Source of the DNA: Xiphydria camelus
Lineage: Eukaryota > Arthropoda > Insecta > Hymenoptera > Xiphydriidae
Assembly (NCBI GenBank): GCA_963678675.1
Contig: OY783196.1
Location: 19,896,138 to 19,960,137 of the forward strand
DNA: 64,000 bases
Direction of reading: 5' to 3'
Shown piece by piece: positions 24,111-35,273 of the stretch (within the stretch, counting starts at the first letter, position 1; every line of letters starts with the position of its first letter). A program made the translations under genes and the position numbers. Below the pieces are notes generated by a model, which was not told the origin of the DNA, searched no databases, and saw only the letters and a list, made by a program, of their open reading frames with translations.

Positions 24111-24581
24111 CACGAAGAAAAATCGATTTGCCCACATTTTGGCACTGAGTAGGTACCAGGATTCCGGTGTTATGTGAGATCGACTGTGTAGCACCGGAGT
24201 GGCAATTTTTACAAAATATTACCATGCAAAATAGTATTTCATTTTCCTCGTATGGCTAAAATTAATACAATATCGCATATTTTGAAAGAAATTTATATTT
24301 TTTGCAATACAGCTAACAGATGTATGAAGAGAAATAAGAATTGGGAACTGAAAAATAAGAAAAACAGTACCCCCTCTAATATACACGTTAGCTGTATTGC
24401 AAAAAAAGTCAAATTACTTTAAACCGTGCTATATGGTACCAATTTTTGCCATGTGAGGGGAATGAAATTCTATTTTGCATGGTAATCATTTGCAAAAATT
24501 CGAGTTGTCACTCCAGTCGATCATATAATACCAGAATCTCGGTACTCAGTGCTCTTCATTTCAAATCCATTTTTCTCCCTG
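24111..24581. mobile_element. MITE family J, copy 1 (uninterrupted by the Tc5-like element), 471 bp
   Basis: The left end CACGAAGAAAAATCGATTTG and right end CAAATCCATTTTTCTCCCTG are inverted, with TA on both sides (24,109-24,110 and 24,582-24,583). The interior is itself palindromic: GTATTTCATTTTCCTCGTATGG faces its inverted counterpart across an AT-rich centre. A second copy at 40,437-44,681 is split by the Tc5-like transposon, so this copy shows the pre-insertion structure. Confidence 0.88.
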
Positions 24582-24583
24582 TA

Positions 24584-25755
24584 CTTTGTACGTAATTTGC
24601 CTACGCGCATCCGCTTTGGTAGATTGTTGCGTAATTGCGGGGGAGGCGCTGTTAAGTATATCGCGCTTCGATTATATTCTATCAGGCGTGCTGATACGCG
24701 CTCCTACACTTTAAGCGTACGTGTAGCAGACATCGACTCGTTGCTAATACCAGACCGTAGTGTAATCCTGGCGAAATATGTAGGCGGAGGTACACGGCGC
24801 GAGCCTCGGGTGTATAGTGCGACTCGCGCGTCTTAAAGTGGATGTATCGTCGCCGAGTATCGGCACAGGAGCCTTCCTTCGTTACGCCGCACCGTTTACA
24901 TATTCTTTCAGAGCCCGCATATGCACTCGAGTCGGCTCGCATTGCAAGGCGCGCGCGTTAAGCGCGATAGTTATAAAGTGGACGTCGCTTAAAAGCTCTG
25001 CTTTCCGTAGCTTCTCATATACATGTATCGAGCGTCTGACCGAGTCGAATGAAGATTGGCGTGGCCGCTGCCGCGCGAACCGGATCCCGCGCCTCGTAGA
25101 AATCAATTTATCGCGTCATACGTAAACGAGTTGATGGCGGTTATTCGAGACGGGTTGTTCGCGTTAAAAGTCTTCCTCTGTTAGCATTTCTTATCACCTT
25201 GTTATATGTCGATGCGCGCAGGATGCACCTGGTAGACACGTATTAACCTTGTGGATAGAGGAGGGAGCGATCGGAATAGTGAATGACATTCTTGACCTCG
25301 GGATGCCGCGGCGAGCATGGTTCGAAGTGATAAAAGAAGAGAAGGCTCGACAAAAAGCTACCTATTTGAATTTGGGTGGGCTGATCGATGAAACTGAATT
25401 CTTAGTATGATGTAATAAAAATAAAATTAAAAATCAACGCGGATAGAAAATCCTGCGTAAATAAGCTTGTTATGGGGAGTCAGGGCGAAGCTCTGCACGC
25501 GTTGGATTTCGACGAATGGGGTTTATATACGATTTGAAAAAGTGCAGTCCGCCGCGCGTCGTTTCAGTTACCATTATAGTCCGCCTGTCCAACGTATTCA
25601 ATTGAACGCATTAGAGGATTCTCCTCGAGATGTGGTCAGCTAACGCATTATGGCACCAAGCCCTCGTTCCGAGGGCATCATGCCAGAAGAGCGCATTGAT
25701 ATTTTCCGCTCGCAAGGACAGCGGTAATCTGAATTTCTTACCAGTAAACTAGGAA
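24584..25755. other. No gene recognised
   Basis: Mixed to CpG-rich sequence. One acceptor-like TTCTTTCAG at about 24,911 is not followed by a convincing coding frame. No repeats were found. Confidence 0.5.
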
Positions 25756-25776
25756 TACACTACTAACTCAACCGTC

Positions 25777-25950
25777 TTATTTTAAGACACCTACATGTCT
25801 TAAAACTTGAGGTCACTTTTAAGACGTTTAATACCGTCTTAATACGTTAATATACTGTAAGTGTCTTACAATAAGACACTTCAAACGTCTTATACTAAGA
25901 CGGTTAGATGTATTGGAATATAAGACTCTAAAAACGTCTTGCAATAATTA
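25777..25950. repeat. Left subterminal array of element E
   Basis: At least nine occurrences of GTCTTA or its complement TAAGAC occur in about 170 bp, often as back-to-back pairs such as CGTCTTATTTTAAGAC. The spacing is irregular, so this is not a simple tandem repeat. Confidence 0.85.
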
Positions 25951-26334
25951 TACACAAATGTATAATTTGCAAACGTATATGTGAGTGCGAAATTATTCAT
26001 AGTCAATATGAATACATTACAGGCGAGTCAATAAACATCGAATATAATAATTTTTCTCATCAGAGTAATATTATAAAGTTCGATATTAAAGAAATTCGTT
26101 GGAAATGTATTCAAATCCACAATGCATCCAGCTCTCACAAATCGAAACACTCTGAAATAAACGCATCGCGTCAAAAAATTTCACTAATACTAATAAAAAT
26201 ATTGAAATAATGATGAATGTATATCTCTAAGGGAAAGGTATTTTTAGTTATTTAAATGAAAAATCCAGAATTATATTGTTTTCACTTTATTGGTGATTGA
26301 AAAAACAAAATTTATTCCAACATGAAATAAAAAT

Positions 26335-26850
26335 TTATTTACCGTATTTTTCAACTCGTTCGAGATGACTCGCAGTTTCTTCAGTCTCAAAAAGTTCATC
26401 CACCTTGTCAACTGGAGGGGGGTTCTGTGTAAATAACCTTCCCACATATGCTGTCTTGTAGGTTAGTTGTTGGCAATATCACTTGCATTGGAGACTGCAC
26501 CAGCACAATATTCAATTCACTATGGTCATCAATTATGCTGTCATCCGCATCAAACCACATGTCCGATGCTTGATGTTGTTTTTGAATGATAATGTCTGTG
26601 TTTGCTATCATCAAACAATGCTGGATCGCGAGCACATAATTTCTTAAGCTCTTCCAACACAACTTCAGCGTCAGGCTGATTATCTCGTGAGAGAAATCTA
26701 ACACACTTGCGTCGTTGACCTAATGCACAAAACACTGTTTTTTCTTTTTTTTTTCGACATTTTTTCACAGCAAACAACCTCCGGAAAATGACGTGCTTGT
26801 TGGCCGCGTTGAATTTTACAGAAAGTGAGTTGAGGTGAGGTCGAAAAAGG
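26335..26850 (-). pseudogene. Frameshifted protein remnant inside element E
   Basis: Read on the minus strand, three frames follow one another without overlap gaps. An upstream frame ends near 26,550 and contains a Lys/Arg-rich start and a segment rich in Glu and Leu (PDAEVVLEELKKLCARDPAL). A second frame (about 26,408-26,610) is acidic (FDADDSIIDDHSE). A third, entered at the C-run near 26,415, runs to a stop at 26,335-26,337 and is also acidic. An AATAAA-like signal overlaps the stop. The composition is protein-like in all three frames, so at least two indels have broken one gene. No in-frame ATG is evident for the first frame, so the start may lie in a lost exon. I do not recognise the protein; it could be an accessory gene of the element or a captured host gene. 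Confidence 0.5.
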
Positions 26851-26877
26851 AGGGGAAGGTCCCGTTACCTAACAGTA

Positions 26878-27058
26878 CAGGGGCCCCTTTCTCGAACTCG
26901 CTCGTATCTGCGTGCACGCATCTTAGCGAATAGACCAATCAGGATCAAGTATTCCGTTGTGGTGGGGTTACGGACAACGGAATACTTAATCCTGATTGGT
27001 CTATTCGCTAAGATGCATGCAGGCAAAGATACGAGGGAGTTCGAGAAAGGGGCCCCAG
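26878..27058. mobile_element. MITE S, 181 bp, nested in element E
   Basis: A near-perfect palindrome with arms of about 85 bp. The ends are CAGGGGCCCCTTTCTCGAAC and its reverse complement, and TA lies on both sides (26,876-26,877 and 27,059-27,060). CAG ends plus a TA duplication are typical of pogo-type elements (inference). Confidence 0.88.
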
Positions 27059-27539
27059 TAAAGTACGCTAAACCCTGTTCCAACCGAGCCGAAAACCGTA
27101 TAACGAACGGTACTACACGTCATGTGCAGTAGAGTGCGCTCGTCGGTTTTTTCCTCGGGACCGGCGTTACTTGAGTAAAGAGAGTGTACAAATTTTCTGT
27201 AAGCGGTACGCGACATATACGGCTGAGATGTAGGCATTTTTTTTATTAACAAATAATAAAAAGAAATAAAGGATACAAATTCGGCTGATGTGTTGACATT
27301 GACAATGAATAGAATTCAACGTGAAAATGAACTGTTATGCTCGATGTGGTTCTTTAATTGTCAGTCAAATGAAATTTTGTTTGAAGGTTTTTAATCTATC
27401 TTGCTTCATTTCCAATATAATCAACCACTCAAATTTCACTCACTCAAAGCCCTTTTGAGGGTGACCGGAAACTTTTCGGGGGTAGTGTATATCTAAGGTT
27501 ACATGTGAATAATGATGCTTGACGTCACAGGTAACAAGA

Positions 27540-27832
27540 CGTTTGAAGTGTATTACTTGTGTAAGTGTCTTACTATTTTAAGCAACTTATTCATTTAAAT
27601 GTCTTATACCTGAAGAAGTGTCTTACTTTAAGACGATTAAGCGTCTTTATCTTAAGACAGTACCATGTGTCTTATGATTTTAGACGGAAAATAAATGTCT
27701 TTTTGAGAAAAGACAGACAAACGTCTTGGAATAAGACGGTTAAGTGTCTTGAATTTATGATCAATACACTTAACCGTCTTATTTTACGTCAATAAGACAC
27801 TTTTCCGTATTATTTTAAGACGTTTCGTCGAG
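27540..27832. repeat. Right subterminal array of element E
   Basis: About 20 copies of GTCTTA/TAAGAC-type words, such as AAGACGGTTAAGTGTCTTG and its inverted forms. Same word type as the left array and somewhat longer. Confidence 0.85.
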
Positions 27833-27913
27833 AGGCCGGTTTGTAGTGTAAACTCTTTCTTCGGTGATAAAGGTTTTCTTTGGTGGTGTAGCTTTTTAAT
27901 ACATCATAATTAA

Positions 27914-27914
27914 C

Positions 27915-27949
<35 letters not shown>
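27914..27949. repeat. (GA)n followed by G-run
   Basis: About 13 GA units run directly into a stretch of G. It lies 65 bp right of element E. Confidence 0.95.
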
Positions 27950-28266
27950 AGAAAGAGAGAGAAATGGTACTATATGATGAAAATAAATAAGCTGATCGAT
28001 GCATTGGGAAACAAATTTGGCGAATTTCATCAAAATCTTGAAGACTGTGCCCGGGTCGGGCATTTTACCCCTACTTTGATGCTTTTACTATTCCATTCGA
28101 CCTACCACTGGCCTACTTAGCCTATATAAGCTCCTATTTTAAACCTTCAGTTGGTAAAATGTTTACTAACGGACTATTTTAGATTCAACATAGGATTTCA
28201 ATACAATGAAAAATCGACCTACTATAAGCCTAAACGAATAGGTCTAAAATTTCGACTCGGATGATC
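27950..28266. other. AT-rich sequence, no gene
   Basis: No inverted ends or coding frame could be found. It may be a decayed repeat, since it directly abuts a truncated family A MITE. Confidence 0.4.
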
Positions 28267-28437
28267 AAACGGTTTGGTAAAATATAGATCCTCCATCTGT
28301 GTGTGTGTGTGTTTGGTTAAACTGGCTACTTTTTGGTTAAGATAACTATAAATTTGGTTAGAACAATTAAATATTTGGTTCTAAACACATTTAACTAGAT
28401 GCTTTTCGTCATTTTAACCTAATTATATTTCTCAGTG
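28267..28437. mobile_element. MITE family A, copy 2 (left-truncated)
   Basis: It starts inside the family at GGTTTGGTAAAATATAGATC and ends ATATTTCTCAGTG. Roughly 90 bp of the usual left end are missing. A (TG)n microsatellite at 28,299-28,312 has expanded within it. Confidence 0.75.
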
Positions 28438-29191
28438 TGGAATTACTTGTTATCCACGACGAAATTCTTGATAGGTATGAGAGGGAATGCGCGTACAGTT
28501 TGTTCGCACGCACAAAATCATTCGGACTGCAGGTTCGGTCGAAAAAGCCCAGGCGCGGCCCGCGGTGCCGTTTCGATTATAATCGTCGGTGTCGGGGAGG
28601 TGTTCCGTGCGCTGCAAAGTAGGCGGATCGTAATCTAGTTCCGCCAGTTCTCGGTGCGAAGAGCGGGCAGATAAATTAGCAGGGGGACTGTGAGGTATAG
28701 CGGCCGTCCTTCCCCGCGGCTCGCCATTCTCGATCTTATACCTACATGCAACGCTCTCCCCGCACCAGAGAAAGAATCTAAATGTGGAAACAGAGCTCTA
28801 TCGTGCAATCCGCGACGCGCCAGATGTGCGTTACACTCGTACCTGCTCTCGGGAATAAATCTTTCGAGGAATTTTCACGTTTCGTCGTCGAATCTCGTGG
28901 TTGTGTATTTACTACGGTAGATGACTTGTAAGTTTTTTTTATATATGAGTAAATGAGCATTTTCTGCAAATTACGAAACTTCGTTTGAAATTTGGACGCA
29001 AAAGCGATACCTCAATGGACCAATCGTTCGAGAGGTTCACGGAAAAAAAAGGAACTACTCGAATAATTACAGTTCGACTAGCGTTAAACTACGATTCCAT
29101 GCAGAAAGCCGTAAAGAATGACACAGTAATTAGGTGTTTTTCTTTCCCGGGGAACCGATAGAAATTCCTGAGCGCAAACAGATATTATATC
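28438..29191. other. No gene recognised
   Basis: Mixed sequence with short overlapping chance frames. No repeats were identified. Confidence 0.5.
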
Positions 29192-29193
29192 TA

Positions 29194-29421
29194 CACTGAG
29201 AAAAACAAGTAGTCGTGACTACTATTTTGGACTCAACTGTTCCAGTTTTGTAATCAGCACTACAGTTTTATGTAGTTATCGGAACGATTGTTTTGTTCCC
29301 GTAACTTGAAATAGTTACGGAAATTATAAAAACTGGTGCTAATTACCAAACTTGAGCAGTCGAGTTCAAAATGGTTAAACTGGTATTTGGTACAGTTGTA
29401 AACAGTAAATAGTCCTCTGTG
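29194..29421. mobile_element. MITE V, 228 bp
   Basis: Left end CACTGAGAAAAACAAG, right end TAGTCCTCTGTG, TA on both sides (29,192-29,193 and 29,422-29,423). The interior is an imperfect palindrome: TTTGGACTCAACTGTTC pairs with GAGCAGTCGAGTTCAAA. Its end resembles family A but its interior is different. Confidence 0.8.
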
Positions 29422-29423
29422 TA

Positions 29424-30232
29424 CAAATTCTTGAAAACAAGCTCGAATTTCAGCGCCACTGGATGAAGCAGTAAAAACTGCTGTTTTCCTTTTTCCGTGC
29501 TCGCGATCTAATAGCAAAATAATCTCTACGACGTCGCGCTCATTGTCTCCGTAAAATTCGAATAAAACGCGACGCCCTGGCGGGACACCGAGGCCGATGA
29601 CCCGCTTATTGCTTAATTGCCGCAGGATGGGAGGATGTACTACGCTCGAGCGGCCCGGAAGAATTCGTAAATGGACCGCGAGTAATTTTGATTTCGAAAG
29701 TATGCGCGCGCTGCTCTCCGCGGGTAATCGCGTTATTGGCCATGCAGGTGGCGGCGGCAGCGAGAAACTCATCAGGCGCATCATGCTTCACGGATATTGG
29801 AATAAACCCCGGGCACGCCGCGGCTGCTTTTTGTTAACTCGCTCTTGGCACTTAAATAATGGGAAATAAAACGACAATGCGGTCTGAGAACCCATAAAAT
29901 GCGCCGGTCCCGCTCGGGCCGAACGCAACCGCTGTTCTCGAGGAGAGAGACGGCCGGGCGGCCCCCGAAGAGAGCCTGTTTGCCGACCGTCCACGCGGGT
30001 GGCACTGCGGTTTCCATGATAATACGCGCGCTGTACGAACCGTCCGCCGGGGATTACCGCCTTTGAGATCTTACGACCTTATACAGCTTTTCCGACTTAT
30101 CGCGTGGCGTGGGAGTAAAGCAGTTCGCGTGTCCTTCGAAGTGATCTGATTACAATTCGAGATTCTATCGAAGATGACGGTGACGACAGCATCGATTGCT
30201 CGATCCGTCCGCTTTTCGTTTTTAATCGTACG
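29424..30232. other. No gene recognised
   Basis: CpG-rich sequence. The 174-codon minus-strand frame at 29,260-29,784 runs into MITE V and lacks any domain, so it is a chance frame. Confidence 0.5.
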
Positions 30233-30234
30233 TA

Positions 30235-30515
30235 GATGGAGAAAAAGGATTAGTGATTTTTATAGTGAATCCTGGTAACAGGGCTCCTCGAGGTGAAATA
30301 TTGAATTTTTTAATAGACTTTTGCAGCGCACTTTTTGCAGTTCGTAAGAGCATGAATCCGTAAAAATCAGACACAAATTAACGGGAGAATTGTAAATTTT
30401 ACCGTACAAACTGACGTTTATACTATTATAAATTGTAAAAAATACTATTAAAAACTTGAACGTTTCATCCCGGGGAGCCCTGCTACTGGGATAACTGTAA
30501 TCCTTTTTCTCCGTG
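30235..30515. mobile_element. MITE I, 281 bp
   Basis: Ends GATGGAGAAAAAGGATTA and TAATCCTTTTTCTCCGTG are inverted. TA lies on both sides (30,233-30,234 and 30,516-30,517). A second inner inverted pair, GGGCTCCTCGAGGTGAAA and its counterpart TTTCATCCCGGGGAGCCC, is visible. No coding frame. Confidence 0.85.
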
Positions 30516-33471
30516 TACATTATAGTCTTCCTAATGAAAATACATACCGTGTTGAAATCCCCGGCGCTGGATGATGCGACGCGTCACCGTCGACGAGAGA
30601 GGAAAATATTCCGCGGAAAGAATCGCGCGTCGAATCGTTTCCCGATCGTACGACGTCGATATATAGGTACCGTCCGTCAGACGTAGCGTGACGCGGAGAA
30701 AATTCCCGATCGTCGCGCCTCGCGTCACCGCTGATAAGCCGATGCGGGGATGTCGTGACGCTCGGGTTGCAAGTGCAGTCGGGGTGAGCGCGGGCGCGTG
30801 CACGCTGAATATCTATTCTTGAAAATCTATTCTCGAAACTCGAGCGACTGTTACATACATATATGCGCGGTCGTATACACGTCGAACGAAAATCTCGCAG
30901 AGATTGTAACGTGTACTGTATTACTTTGCGCATTTCATTCTAATTGTTTCAATCAAAGGCGCCCATTCGCTCGTTTCTTCATTTTACTCCAACGCATCGC
31001 CAAAGACTGCGCGATTTCATTTTCTTAATTACCTCCCAGCGATGCTCATCCATCTCCCCGTCCTCACCGACAAGATCAACTATAATTGCAGCATCTCCGT
31101 GAGGTCCGCCGGATGCTCGAATCCAGAAGGCAACCCGCCCCGTCGCTTTTGTCGACGATTCGTTTCCTCCCACATTTTTTTTCCTCACCACTCGACTTTC
31201 TTCTCCGGCGTGATTGCTGCAGCGCGCCGAGCGCGCGTCAGTATTACACGGGCCGCGCGCTCGCTCGGCTGTGTCAAATGGCGGTTGTTTATTCCCCGCT
31301 GGTGATTTAGCACCGGGTATGAAAATATAAACGCGTTGCATGTTTTCAGCATAATGAGACGCTTTACGAGGCGAGCTCTCACCGCGCCGCCGCGGCCACC
31401 TCTCTTCCGTTTCTTTAACCCCGCTGCTCGCAGAACCGGAACCCGACCGACGCATCGGCTGCTCCTTTAAAGTTGCGCGTTCTCCCGCGCCACCGCGTGG
31501 CCGCGTGTAATGTCTATCGCGGGAACGCGCGCGGCGCTTTAGGGGAGAGAGGCCGATAAGGTCTCGAAGTACCCGCCCGCGCGCGGTGTAACGGCAAGCT
31601 GTACTCTAGAAGTGACTTTTATGAACTGGATAATGCACCGTCTGGCTTTCAACTTAACTTGCCGGGGAAAATGGGCATCGATATTTGTTTTCGCGATTCG
31701 AGAGAAAACGAAAGTCGAGGGGAGCGGTGGAGGGGGTGAAACGCGGCGGGTTATCCGAATTTTGATCATTCCATCCTTTTTTGACGTTTCCCGTTTTTTT
31801 TTTTCTCCAAATATCTCCATCCAGGAAGGTGATGAGGAGGAGACCACATTTTTCTTCGAAAAGCCACGACTCTTTTCTCGATCGCCAATTCCATCGCCTT
31901 CCATGGAACGGTGGCTTTGTCCTGTACGTCGAAGCTGTGCATTTCCTCCAGTCCGGTATTTCCTCTTGGAAAACCAAACTCCCGAACCTTACCTTTCAAG
32001 TCGCACACATCCCTTGTAACTTGACCGAGAGCGAGTCGTCTATCATGCGAGTTCGTTCCCCGCGCAAAGGGAGAAATGTAAAATGGCCAGCGGGATTCCG
32101 GGGAATGCTCGCTTCTGGAGCCGTACGTCCTTGGGGATCGGACTGTAGGTTGAGCAATTCGTATACCGGGCACATTTTTCTCTGTGGCAGTGAGAGAGAG
32201 AGAGAGGGGGGAGGGGGGAAGAGAGAGAAGCGCCGCTCTCGGCGTGAGAAATAATTAGGTTTTGTCTATCTCGGGTTGTTTGTTAGCGCAGTAACCTCTT
32301 TCTTTTTTCAAGTGCCTCCGACCTGTCCGCTTTTCTAACCCCTTCCGTCAGTTCCCTCTTTCTTTTCTTTGCGAATTATGAAAATCAGCAACGACGAGCG
32401 CCCCTCCGCGCGTTTCCCATTTTCCCCCAACAATTTTACGCGAGCACATCGAATTATCATCACCGACGACAACTACACTCCGCGCGGCTCGTTCCTTTTC
32501 TCGGGTCTGGGTCGAAATTCGCGAAGCAGAATGGCGGAATTCTTTTGAACGTCGCACGATGGAAAGTTCATTTAATTTGGCCTGGAAATTTCTAATTAAA
32601 AAAAAGAACGGTCTTTCGTTATATGCGTTTGCAACTCATGATTCTCGTGATTGTTTGGTTTAAAATTGAGCAAAAATTATAAATCATGTTTAAATTAGTA
32701 CCTATCTATTTATTTTGCTCAAATAAATTCCGTTCGAAGACAAACATATTTTCCTCGATGCTTTTGTGGATTTAAAAAGAATAAAACTCCGAAGTGTGTG
32801 TAAACCAACGCCGGGGTTCACCGATACACGAAGCAACGGTTCCACAACGATTTCGACTATAGAATGTACACATCGCGTAGGAAAGAGCTCCGTTAGAAAA
32901 AACACAAAAAGCGGAAACCGGTAAAATCTCCCCCATTCCGTCAATACCATTTGAATTTTTAATGGAAAAGAATGGATTCGCCCAAGCGGAAATGTGTCCT
33001 CATGTACACCTTTATACGTCTCATATCTACATACACTTATATCCACGCAGGGGTTCCTCCCCCTCGTCCTTCTCCTCCTACACGCCCGCGAGGAAAGGGA
33101 AAGGTTTCAATTTCCCGAGAGATCCGTTCTATCCGATGCGCGAGGCAACGTTGCGACGAGATCCTCTTCTTAAACGAGTGGGGGAGGGAAGGGAGCGGGG
33201 GAGGAGAAAGCAAAAGGTGGGGTGATTCTCGCCGAGAGGTTAATACCGACGTGTGGGTGGTATCGACGCGTTGCCGATAGGCCCGAATCCCTCAGATTTT
33301 ACGTCGCGTATCGATCGAACGTTCGCGCGCGTTCCTCTCTCGCCGATCTATTACCCCGGCAGAGGAGTTACACGCGGAGTGACCTCGTCTCCCTCGACAT
33401 ATTTATTTAAGGACAGGTTTACGAGCTGCGTGAGTAACTCGTTTTATAACCCTTCCCGTGGTATGGCACCT

Positions 33472-33512
33472 CTCTCTCTCTCTCCCTCCCTCCCTCTCTC
33501 CCTTTCTCTTTA
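33472..33512. repeat. (CT)n-rich microsatellite
   Basis: CT and CTCC units over about 40 bases, read directly. Confidence 0.9.
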
Positions 33513-35244
33513 TCCTTCTCTAAAGGCTCTCGGGGTTGGATCGTGAAACGACCCGAGAAGGAGGTCCTCTCGAAGTTCAACGGTTACGTTCGCCCCGGAG
33601 GCACGGGCCTACCGTAAATGGCCCGCGCCGTGGCCCCGCCATTGGTACCCGGCGTACATGTGTACGTGTGTACCCGGAGACCGAGTACACCTGCCTGCAG
33701 AGCCGGGACGAGCATTTCGGAGAGCCGTCTGTATTATGTATATCAGGAGGATACTTCACCTCCCCGCGAGCAGACGTTGTTTGCCGTCTACCTGTCTGCC
33801 GGCTTCTTTCACGGGGCTTCGCCTTACCGTGCAGGCGCCGCTTTACAGAACGAACGTGCTGATGCTCGCGCGCCAACGTGAGAGTAGGTACAGTTTGTTC
33901 AGGTGCGTGGCGCGTTTTTTGGTCGGTAGGAAATGGGGGAGGAGATTGGTTCCACTGCCGTTGTGTTTCCGAGGCGAATGAGATTCCGCGAATGAGCCGG
34001 GATTGAATCGTCTAATTGGGAATTTCTTTTTCGGGGGCGTATCAGATATTCAGCAAGACGTATGGTAGAGTGCCCTCTTCTATGGTTCTTTGATATGTCG
34101 TATGTACAGAGGAATGCGTCGATCGTTTATTTCAATTCAGGTCTGTCTCGCTGGCTGTTCAAATACGGACCTGTGCTGCTATTATTTACCTAACGAGTAC
34201 CAGAAGCCTGCTCGTTGAATAGGTACCGATAATTGCCGCTCTACGCGCAACAATGAGCTGGTTCTATCGTAAATGTGTCACATCTTTCCATGTGAATTAT
34301 AACAGCAAACGAGCGAAAGGCATTACCAGGTATCAGTATCCCGATGTTGGGACATACGCAATTTATCGCCTCCTTTCTATATTGTTTATCGTATCGCCAG
34401 CCAGGTCACGTGATCATCATAATCAAAGCATACATCATATACCCAGCACGCATTTTTCATATCCGCGAGACAATTTAGGGAACTGTACCTACTTTTTACG
34501 ATGATGTATGTACCTAAGTGTCTTGCGCACTTTGTTAAACGCGTTTCCAACCAACCGAATAGAGGGCATATATTATAATCTCCGAAAACTCCCCGTATTC
34601 ACACACACAAAATATGCCGCTCGACCAATTAGAGTCCCTTAAATTCGAAACGTCTAGATCTGTCCACAGCGTCAGTTTGACTCGGATAAAAAATCAGAGG
34701 CCCGGGGAGTCACGCAGCCCCTCCCATTTATCATCTAGTCCCGTCCCGTCCTGCACCCCTTTCAACCCGGTATCCCGGACACTCGCCCGGACGGTTCGGC
34801 TCGTATCTTGCCGCAAATACTTTTTGCGTTATCTCCTGCATTTCACCCCATCGAACGAGGCCGATCGTTGCACTCGCGGCGTTCGTGCCGATACGTCAGA
34901 CCCGTCGTATCGTCGACGTATTATTTACGAGTCGCGACTACCGGCTTTATTTTTCGCGCGTGTGCACCAAAACCCCTTCTGTTGGCGAGGTCCCGCGCTC
35001 GATAAATCAGTGATATCCCTGCAGAGGGCCGGAGGGGGGTGCGAGAGGCACGAGAAGGGTGGAAGTTAAATTGTACCGGTTCTCTCTCTCTCTCTCGACG
35101 GTAACCTTCCGCGCGAGTCAAATCGATGCGACGCGCTTATCCGAACGATTGTACGCGACGTCGCGACGCGCGGCAGCTGCAACGATCGCGCGAAACAGCT
35201 GATTTCTCGAAGGCTGCAGCGGCCGATCGCCGCGCGCGCCCTTT

Positions 35245-35273
35245 GCTCTCTTTCTCTCTCTCTCTCTCTCTCT
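35245..35273. repeat. (CT)n microsatellite
   Basis: About 14 CT units with one interruption. Confidence 0.92.

Larger units (their letters stand above)
25758..27848. mobile_element. 2.1-kb element E with subterminal AAGACG-type arrays
   Basis: Short inverted ends CACTAC / GTAGTG with TA on both sides (25,756-25,757 and 27,849-27,850). Just inside each end is an array of short, mostly palindromic words built on GTCTTA / TAAGAC (about 25,777-25,950 and 27,540-27,832). Such subterminal arrays in other DNA transposons bind the transposase (general knowledge). The middle holds a frameshifted minus-strand protein remnant and a nested MITE S. I cannot assign the superfamily; no DDE domain is visible, so it may be an internally deleted derivative. 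Confidence 0.7.

Noticed and set aside
25777..27832. CRISPR-like spaced repeats
   Set aside because: The AAGACG-type words are short, variable and irregularly spaced in both orientations, and the genome is eukaryotic.
29260..29784. 174-codon minus-strand frame
   Set aside because: Runs into MITE V and shows no domain; judged chance.
34125..34150. TTCAATTCAG|GTCTGT acceptor/donor abutment
   Set aside because: GTCTGT is a poor donor and the pyrimidine tract is broken.
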